Below, piece after piece: positions 57,714-64,000 of a DNA stretch of 64,000 nt; within the stretch, counting starts at the first letter, position 1, and each line of letters opens with the position of its first letter. Position numbers and translations under genes: made by a program. The stretch covers positions 80,496,800 through 80,560,799 of the forward strand of contig CM047815.1 in the NCBI GenBank assembly GCA_026214975.1. The letters run 5' to 3'. Below the pieces are notes generated by a model, which was not told the origin of the DNA, ran no database searches, and worked only from the letters and a program-made list of their open reading frames with translations. This DNA is from Gentiana macrophylla (taxonomy: Eukaryota > Streptophyta > Magnoliopsida > Gentianales > Gentianaceae).

Positions 57714-58242
57714 TGTTATAAAAACGGATGGAGATAACTTCGGATGCAAGAAAAGTAAAATGAAGCAATCAAACATAAACAATCAAAGGAGAAAGCAGAA
57801 ACAAGAAGAACACAGATTTAACGTGGAAAACCCTCAGTGGGAGAGGTAAAAACCACGGGCGTAAAAGAGATATTTTATTATGCATCGAATTTTACTGATT
57901 TCAACACACAGAGACAATGAGACAACAATTGTATTTATAGGCACAAATCCCTAAACCCTAGCCGCCAGAATCTTTGTCGATGCACCATAAATACCCCTAC
58001 ACGTGTCCTCCTTTTAATGACATTTGTATAGTCGTCACATAATGTAATTTGCAGATGTGGGACCATGTCAGATTCAAGTACTCAGCAGACTATCACCCCG
58101 CCGATAGTCACCCCGCCGATGAAGCTCGATGAGACTCCACCCTACCGGGAAACGTGAATTGAATACACTTCTCATTTGCCCATCACACGGTGAGTCTTCG
58201 ATTGATTCCACCAGATGTAGAGTTTAAGTCACTTTACTGACA
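57714..58242 (-). repeat. Copia A4 5' LTR
   Basis: 529 bp, the partner of 49551-50079. A TATA-type box lies near 57931-57941. The LTR start on the minus strand is TGTCAGTAAAGTGAC. Confidence 0.92.
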
Positions 58243-58565
58243 ACCAAAAATGCAGAAAGTGTTATCTCGTTTAAATGAAAATGGTGTAATTAAATACAGC
58301 CAATTGTGAAATCAATTTTCGAATAATGGATTTCACCGTTAAAATCCAATGAACTAACAGTGAAATAGTTGTTCATTCAGCAGTAAAAATTCAAGATTGT
58401 AGAGATGAAATTAAAGAAAGATAATAAAGAAAGCAACAAAACTTTAACGCCAATTCTCAATTTTTAATTTAGTTTTTCAGTTCTATCTAAGGAATCTGCC
58501 TTTGGCTTTTGGAGTTATTGTTCTTAACATCAAAATCTAAGACAGAAAGAAGCGGTCAATATTGG
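58243..58565. other. Gene-free stretch between copia A4 and the next LTR
   Basis: AT-rich, no frame of note and no transposon motif seen. Possibly host DNA. Confidence 0.35.
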
Positions 58566-59064
58566 TGTTATAACAGGATAGAGAATCCAGATAAAAGATA
58601 GATAATTTAATAGAAGCAATCTAACAGTAATAATCAACAGAAAATAACAGAAACAATAAGAATACAAGATTTAAAGTGGTTCCCGACGTTGTGCCGACTA
58701 CTCCACGGACAAAAAAGAGATATTTTATTATGCATTGAATTTCATACAGATTACACACTTTACAATGATCAATACAGTTGGTATTTATAGACACAGATCC
58801 CTAAAACCCTAACCGCCAAAGAATCGTTGTCGGATTGCCATAAATGCCCCAGACGTGAGTCACTCTGCTGACCCCACTCAGCTGATCATTGCCCAGATTT
58901 AGAACTCAGCTGCATCCAAAACCTCAGCAGACCTTAGCAGGCTGCTGACACCAAAAGAAGCTCAGCAGACTTTCCAATTGACTTTCACAGACTTGGATAC
59001 ACCTCTCAGCTGACCACCACCCAGCTGACTACCATATGTAGAGTTTAAGTCATTTTCTTTGACA
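58566..59064 (-). mobile_element. Tork-like copia LTR, probably solo
   Basis: About 499 bp from TGTTATAACAGG to TTTCTTTGACA, related to the A-family LTRs (shared GTTGTGCCGACTACTCCAC, TATTTTATTATGCA and AACCCTAACCGCCAAAG). Neither a primer site nor a polypurine tract adjoins it, so it is probably solo. The flanks ATTGG and TTTAG do not match exactly. The U3 part repeats CTCAGCTGA/CTCAGCAGA phrases. Confidence 0.75.
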
Positions 59065-59116
59065 TTTAGTTTATGATAGATGAATGTGAAAAATTATTTT
59101 AGTAATTGTGTGTACA

Positions 59117-59214
<98 letters not shown>

Positions 59215-59295
59215 TTAGAAGCTTCTAGAAAGGTTACAATAAATAAAATAAATAATAAATACATTATATATGACTATAAATATCCTAACATGCCC
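59065..59295 (-). mobile_element. Short copia LTR holding the (AT)n tract
   Basis: On the minus strand CTTGAGGGGCA is followed by TGTTAGGATATTTATAG at about 59295. This is a polypurine tract and LTR start for the copia pol fragment to its right. The LTR end is not certain. Confidence 0.5.
59117..59212. repeat. (AT)n microsatellite
   Basis: About 95 bp of uninterrupted TA dinucleotides. The 78-codon frame across it is an artefact of the repeat. Confidence 0.95.
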
Positions 59296-59299
59296 CTCA

Positions 59300-60270
59300 A
59301 GTGGGGCGACGGGTAGGCGGAAGTAGTCCCGACTTGGAACGGAAATGAGTAAACGGTATACGAAATAGAGGTTTGGTGAGGGCATCAGCTAACGTGCGAA
59401 ACACGCAACATTCCATTCTGAACCTGATTACGAATATAGTGATAATCTAGAGCACCATACTTCATACGAGAGTGGAACACGGGCTTATAACTGAGTGACA
59501 CCCATATTGTCACAGAAAATGACAGGAGTAGATGCAGAAGCAAGCCCAATATCGTATAGAAGAAGGAAACCCAAATCAACTACACAGCAGTGGAAGCAAC
59601 AAATCGTTATTCGGCCTTAGTGGAGGAACGAGCAATGGTGGGTTGTTTCTTAGAGCTTCGTGAGACCAAATTACGACCAAGAAACACAAGACACGCACTG
59701 CTGGAGGAATAATCATCTTACATGTTACCTTTCCAATATGCATCAGAAAACACATGCAAATCCAGAGAAGATGAAGCAAAGAGCTGCAACCCACGAGAAA
59801 CGGTACCAACAAGGTAGTGAAGAAGACGCTTAACCAGAGTCCGATGCAAAACAGTAGAAGCATGCATATATGGGGATAACCTATTGACCGCATAAGCAAT
59901 ATCCGGACGCGTGAAGATTAAGTACTGAAGAGCATGAAGAACCTGTCAGAACTAAGTGAAATCATCATATGAGGTGGCGGACGCTTTCAGTGAGGAAAAG
60001 GCATGTGTAGGATGTGGAGTGGTGACATGCTTAGCATCTACATATTAAAGTGACGAAGCAAATCCTGAATGTATTTAGACTGCGTGAGAAGTAATCCCAA
60101 GGAGTTAGGTGTGACCTCAACTCCAAGAAAATAAGACAACGGACCAAGATCCTTAACAGGAAACCGAGCACTAAGTTGAGAGATAGTGTGATAAACAAGC
60201 TCCTGAGAAGTACATGTAACAATAATGTCATCCACATAGACAGGCACAATAGTTGTAACGGAATCCAGAC
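59300..60270 (-). pseudogene. Copia RT and RNase H fragment, another lineage
   Basis: The piece 60247-60038 reads MPVYVDDIIVTCTSQELV...KDLGPLSYFLGVEVTPNSLGLLLTQSKYIQDLLRHFNM, with catalytic YVDD. Leftward, broken frames hold the RPDIAYAVN-type segment (about 59905-59860), AEYRALA-type RNase H residues (about 59620) and [17 protein letters not shown] (59465-59415). This lineage differs from the Tork and Sirevirus copies in the window. It is truncated at about 60270 in mid RT. Confidence 0.88.
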
Positions 60271-60289
60271 GATAAATAAAAAACGAGCA

Positions 60290-60655
60290 TTAAGTATTTA
60301 TGGAGTATTGCTAGTGCGATTATTGCTTTTGAGGCCTTCCACTCTCTGAAGGCAGGAGTGTCTGGAAGTGATACTATGCTATGCTGAAGTTGGATATGGC
60401 GAAGGCTCTCGACAGAGTAGAGTAACAATATTTGTGGAGTATAATGGAACGTAAGTGGTTTCCTCATTCTTTCATGGGCTTGGTCCGTACGTAGTTGCAT
60501 GATGTCTACTTCCTTCCATGTCCTGATTAATGGAAAGCCGAGTAGACGGATTGTCCCAACTAGGGGTATACGAAAATGGGACCCTTTATCGCCATTCTTG
60601 TTTATTATTTTTGCGGAAGGGTTTATGGCCCTGCTTAATTATTTTGTGATTATGG
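60290..60655 (+). pseudogene. L1-type LINE reverse-transcriptase fragment
   Basis: Plus-strand frames carry LDMAKALDRVE (LINE motif LDMaKAYDRVEW), WSIMERKWFPHSFMGLVRT, LINGKPSRRIVPTRGIRKWDPLSPFLFIIFAEGFMAL, the conserved PsRGlRQGDPLSPyLFil block of plant L1 elements. Stops are present, and the fragment is cut at 60660 by the gypsy LTR. Confidence 0.88.
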
Positions 60656-62009
60656 GCGCGTGATGTTGCGCGTGAGGTTGCTTATACTAACAAGAGTAGT
60701 AGCTCAATTTATAATATAGCAACGGAGAATCAAGGTCGATCCCACAGAGACAATGCAACTTTAAAAATAAATGCACTCAATCTAATTAAGAACACACAGA
60801 CGGTCTTAGACCCACATAAGAACGAAAATAAACGGTATTCCTCCCTTCCTAACCTATCTCACAACTTGGTGTAATTAATCGTGTTTACCTCCCCCGTAAT
60901 TCCCCGAGTCAATCAGAAGATGTTTTATATTTAGATTAGCTACGGGTGCAGTCTCATAATTTGTCTACTTCCATTGAAAGGACAGTAAACGTCTATGTGC
61001 AGCTAACCTGCTTACTTGGTTGTATTAACCCATATGCAATAAGTTCTAGAAAGTGCCGGCTCAAGACCGAGAACCTCCCTAAGAAGCTATCGTGGATAGT
61101 AAGCTCCTAGAGATCATGACTATGTCTAAATTAACACTTCACTAACAGTCCTTAATTTTAATTTACGATGACATGCAATTAGTTTATCAGGCTAAGAGCA
61201 TGTAAAGTTAAACATGTCGATCAACGTAGCTGACGCTGAATCTCCAGATTTAGGGTGACCTAAAAGTTGCCTCGATTTAGCGATATAGACCGTCGCTGAA
61301 TTGAGCACGGTGGTTCCTATTTCTGGAATTACATCGATTAGTTCTGACTAATTCTGGTAAATTACGGGGTTGTTAAACATTCAAACTAATTGCATCGAAT
61401 AGAAACAAGTAGATCTTCAATATATAAGATAAAAAGGAATGTTATAAGCTTCATACCTCAATTATGGAGATCTAGCTTGACCTACTTAAGACTAGAGAGG
61501 GCTTGGGAAGAAAGAAACCGGAAACAAATCACAATGCAAGAAACAATAACTTTTATTTCATAATAAACTTGATAGTAATTGATACATAAGTTGTTACACA
61601 AATTACCAAGGGATAGTGCCGGCTTTATATAGGCTCTGCACCAACTTAAGACCTACTAGAAACCCTAGATGACTTAGATAAACCATGTAGGTCGGTTAAG
61701 TTGTCCTCCAAGAACTCGATGCGGCGGTGGTGGGCCTCGACCAATCAAGCCCAGCTTTAGGTTCTTTTTCTGATAGATTTCTTAATATACTCTGTTAACT
61801 CAGCCCAATGACTTTCTATCGGTCCAGATCCATGTCTCTACAGCTCCAGAATAAGGTAGTCCTAAAAAGCACACAAACAAGGTAGAACAGTACCAAATCC
61901 ACGGGATAATCATACGAATGCAGAATCACTAACCAAAGAACATTCTCTTTGGAATTAGCATTTACTTCACCTAATATCTGGACTATATATTCTCTCTCGA
62001 GAATGATTC

Positions 62010-62517
62010 TGTAAAGTCCCACATCGGTAAAATAAGAGAATGCTCACCCCCATATAAGTGTGACATAAAGGTCTTGTAAACTCGGGTTAGCCCTTTTAAA
62101 CCGAGTGAGGACGGCGGTCTAAGCAGTTGACCGGACATTTATGACTCATTTAGCGCTACCAGGCCCGGGGTCTGGGGGCGTTACAGAATGGTAGCAGAGC
62201 CGACTATCAGACGGAACTATGCCCTGCACCGTACAAGAAGACGGTGTAAGGATGGCCTCTAGTTACCTCTGGTAGGGACGATCCGGGAACAAGCCTCGCC
62301 GCCCTGGCGGCGAGGACGCCACCCCTTATAAGGGGGAGAATGTAAAGTCCCACATCGGTAAAATAAGAGAATACTCACCCCCATAAAAGTGTGAGGCATA
62401 AAGGTCTTGTAAACTCGGGTTAGCCCTTTTAGGCCAAGTGAGGACGGCGGTCTAAGCAGTTGACCGGACATTTATGACTCATTTAGCACTACCAGGCCGG
62501 GGTCTGGGGGCGTTACA
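62010..62517 (+). mobile_element. Complete TRIM retrotransposon, TSD GATTC
   Basis: LTRs of 176 and 177 bp (62010-62185, 62341-62517), both TGTAAAGTCCCACATCGG...GGGGGCGTTACA. A primer-binding site TGGTAGCAGAGCC at 62189-62201 (one base from the initiator-Met form). A polypurine tract AAGGGGGAGAA ends at 62340. Exact 5-bp flanks GATTC at 62005-62009 and 62518-62522. The internal region is only 155 bp and non-coding. The two LTRs differ at few positions, so this is one of the younger insertions. Confidence 0.95.
62294..62315 (+). other. GC hairpin in the TRIM internal region
   Basis: CCTCGCCGCC (62294-62303) and GGCGGCGAGG (62306-62315) are perfect reverse complements with a 2-base centre. A second, weaker stem (CACCGT...ACGGTG) lies at about 62228-62246. 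Possibly an RNA dimerisation or packaging structure; this is inference. Confidence 0.65.
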
Positions 62518-62574
62518 GATTCAGGGTAAATAAATATAGAATTTATAGTAATATTTAGGGTGTTAATAGTCACA

Positions 62575-63763
62575 AAATGCGGCCCAAACCCTAGATAAAT
62601 AGGGCCATACGCATTTTACACATATTTGGGCCAAGTCCACGAAAAACATCTTTTCCATGTATTTAATTATCTAGTCCAACTAAACAATTAATCCGCATAT
62701 CTATTAAACAGTCCAACCCAACTATTTAATATTAATTGAGGTGAAACGACGAGAAAACGTATATGCTATATTAAGAGCCACGTCGGGGACCATGGACCCA
62801 TATTCATGAGAGCTACAATAAATTAAATAATATTATCCGTCGACCGAACAATAATATTCAATCTATTAATTCCGGATTACACCACCATAAACCCAAATCG
62901 AACTCGCCGAATATAGATATAAACTTACACTCAACTTTGAGTCGATAAGCGCCCACCGATATAATCATTACAAACGGATAAATCCTTCATAGATCGTTTC
63001 ACTTCGATTCAGGATATCTCCTTAAACCCTTCTCAAACATATTATCCTTATTTACCATCAACCCCTAGTGATCAATTATTTCATAACTAATATAATATGA
63101 ATGGCGCCATCGATCGAGTTTCTAGGATTAACAAATAAGTGGAATCTGTTTATCTACTTCCCAAGGAAGGAATGGATTCCATATCTCGTGATAGCACGTA
63201 CTACTCACTCCTCCATAAATAGAGCCAACGAGAAGTGTTGGACCACATACTCACGCGAAATGATCCTTACTAACACATCAAACTCTACCCTAGTCTAAGT
63301 AGTCGTCATGATCACCTCAGATTGAGATTAATCCATATATGATCATCTTGTGATTCGATAAGACTAGCTTCTCGATCACGGAATTATATCGAGAACTAAA
63401 ATCAAATCGGTCCAATACTATATGATTATCATCATATATAAATGCCCCACTAGGTACTCCTATTACCGATAAGTCCGGATAAAGCATCATCCACACCTAA
63501 AGTGTTTCAAGATTATTAGCAAATTAATCTTGAGACCCATACTCAGATTAATAAACGCTACGGACTAAGTTAATTTTTAAGTACATCTCACTAACTCAAG
63601 CCTCTTGTGTATAGCCATACACTGAGTTATGTGATTACATAAACGAGGTACTTAGGGTTTTCAGTAGTGTCTTAATTATAAGCATACATGCATATAATAA
63701 GATGAATTATTAATTCTGTCCTAAAACAATTATATAATTGTCTTTCGGGCACTACACCTGACA
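62575..63763 (-). mobile_element. Copia 3' LTR (family Cc), truncated
   Basis: Matches the solo LTR at 9757-11590 over most of its U3 side (minus-strand start TGTCAGGTGTAGTGCCCGAAAG at 63763; shared GCCACGTCGGGGACCATGGAC near 62785). The portion corresponding to 9757-10370 is missing where the family H LTR abuts. Confidence 0.8.
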
Positions 63764-64000
63764 ATCTCCCACTTGCACGAAAGGAAAGTGGATTAATTGT
63801 TTTAGAGCACATCCTCTATATCTATATCTACAACATTCTCCCACTTGCTCAAAACAAGTGAGACATATCCCCAAGATTCATACCCTCCAAGCGCATCTTA
63901 GTAATGCATCCTTCCAAGCACCACCGGAGTGTGCCGCCGCAGGGTAGGTCAGTGACCCTGTGCGTACTTAGAATCCGATTACCATGTGACTTGGTACACT
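63764..64000 (-). other. Copia 3' internal region with two polypurine tracts
   Basis: On the minus strand GCAAGTGGGAGAT lies next to the LTR (63764-63776), and a second copy, GCAAGTGGGAGAAT, lies about 75 bases further in (about 63837-63850). The rest is the tail of an element whose pol lies beyond the window. Confidence 0.7.

Larger units (their letters stand above)
49551..58242 (-). mobile_element. Complete Tork/Tnt1-like copia, copy A4
   Basis: Two 529-bp LTRs (49551-50079 and 57714-58242), a primer-binding site, gag, integrase, RT, RNase H and a polypurine tract, all on the minus strand. It is related to copies A1 and A2. The flanking pentamers AACAA (49546-49550) and ACCAA (58243-58247) differ at one base, a plausible decayed TSD. 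Two solo LTRs are inserted in it: 50440-52377 in RNase H and 54240-55705 in integrase. Coding sequence is broken throughout by small indels, and the element is unusually rich in TCGA/CGAG tetramers compared with A1 and A2. Confidence 0.92.
60661..62574 (-). mobile_element. Gypsy-type LTR (family H) split by a TRIM
   Basis: The plus strand starts TGATGTTGCGCGTGAGG next to the LINE fragment and contains AAGGTCGATCCCACAGAGAC, the R/U5-end phrase of gypsy LTRs. It ends near TTAATAGTCACA at 62574. A TATA-type box (CTTTATATAGG on the plus strand) lies near 61631-61641. The flanking pentamers do not match, so it is either part of a rearranged element or the right border is wrong. A TRIM is inserted at 62010. 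Confidence 0.6.

Noticed and set aside
59080..59316. 78-codon frame with a long Tyr-Ile repeat
   Set aside because: It is a translation of the (AT)n microsatellite.
61816..62471. Minus-strand frames in the TRIM and flanking LTR
   Set aside because: They cross TRIM borders and match no domain.
62010..62517. Cassandra TRIM (LTRs with 5S rRNA-like promoter)
   Set aside because: The LTR start is reminiscent, but I could not find a convincing 5S-like internal promoter by eye, so I call it only a TRIM.
1..64000. CRISPR arrays, tRNA or rRNA genes, bacterial operons
   Set aside because: No regularly spaced direct repeats, cloverleaf or rRNA sequence seen; the repeats present are microsatellites, LTRs and foldbacks typical of plants.

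Overview
The window looks like a retrotransposon-dense heterochromatic or pericentromeric block of a flowering-plant nuclear genome, probably a eudicot. The evidence is the set of TE lineages (Athila- and Tat-type Ty3/gypsy; Tork/Tnt1-type and Sirevirus-type Ty1/copia; L1-type LINE; Stowaway, Mutator-type and CACTA-type DNA elements; TRIMs) and plant-style primer-binding sites (initiator-Met type TGGTATCAGAGC and Asp type TGGCGCCG). I cannot name the species. No rRNA, tRNA, CRISPR or prokaryotic feature was seen. Only one open reading frame looks like a host gene.

Layout. 1-2906: an inverted-repeat element with one CACTA-type end, holding a Stowaway MITE, microsatellites and copia remnants. 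2907-6358: a 5'-truncated Tork copia (minus), its LTR split by a gypsy solo LTR. 6359-15847: a heavily decayed copia whose body is split by two solo LTRs with exact target-site duplications (TSDs; GTTTA and ATACA). 15848-18001: a second truncated Tork copia (plus). 18002-21768: a duplicated promoter-like segment, copia and gypsy scraps and a decayed Tat-type gag. 21769-44403: a complete but broken Athila gypsy element (1447-bp LTRs, TSD CCGAC). Its gag is split by a complete Sirevirus-like copia (1413-bp LTRs, 24816-37835), whose own gag is split by a solo LTR (33453-35243, TSD CATTG). 44404-49550: the rest of the Tat LTR, a copia tail, a TRIM, a Mutator-type MITE with a 9-bp TSD, and the candidate host gene at 47995-48345, which would encode a 116-residue secreted protein with an internal repeat. 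49551-58242: a complete Tork copia (529-bp LTRs, minus) split by two solo LTRs (TSDs CACTT and GCAGG). 58243-64000: a Tork LTR, a copia pol fragment beside an (AT)n tract, a LINE fragment, a gypsy LTR split by a complete TRIM (TSD GATTC), and the 3' end of another copia that runs off the window.

How it fits together. Nearly everything is layered insertion followed by decay. Every pol gene carries stops, frameshifts or an active-site change, so none should be autonomous now. At least five solo LTRs have exact 5-bp TSDs, which points to frequent LTR-LTR recombination. The most unusual signal is that several unrelated LTR families each carry their own short palindrome, repeated 2-6 times near the TATA box: GGTAATTACC-like, GGACGCCCGTCC or GGGCGCCC, TCGGTCGACCGA, and CGGATCGATCCG.
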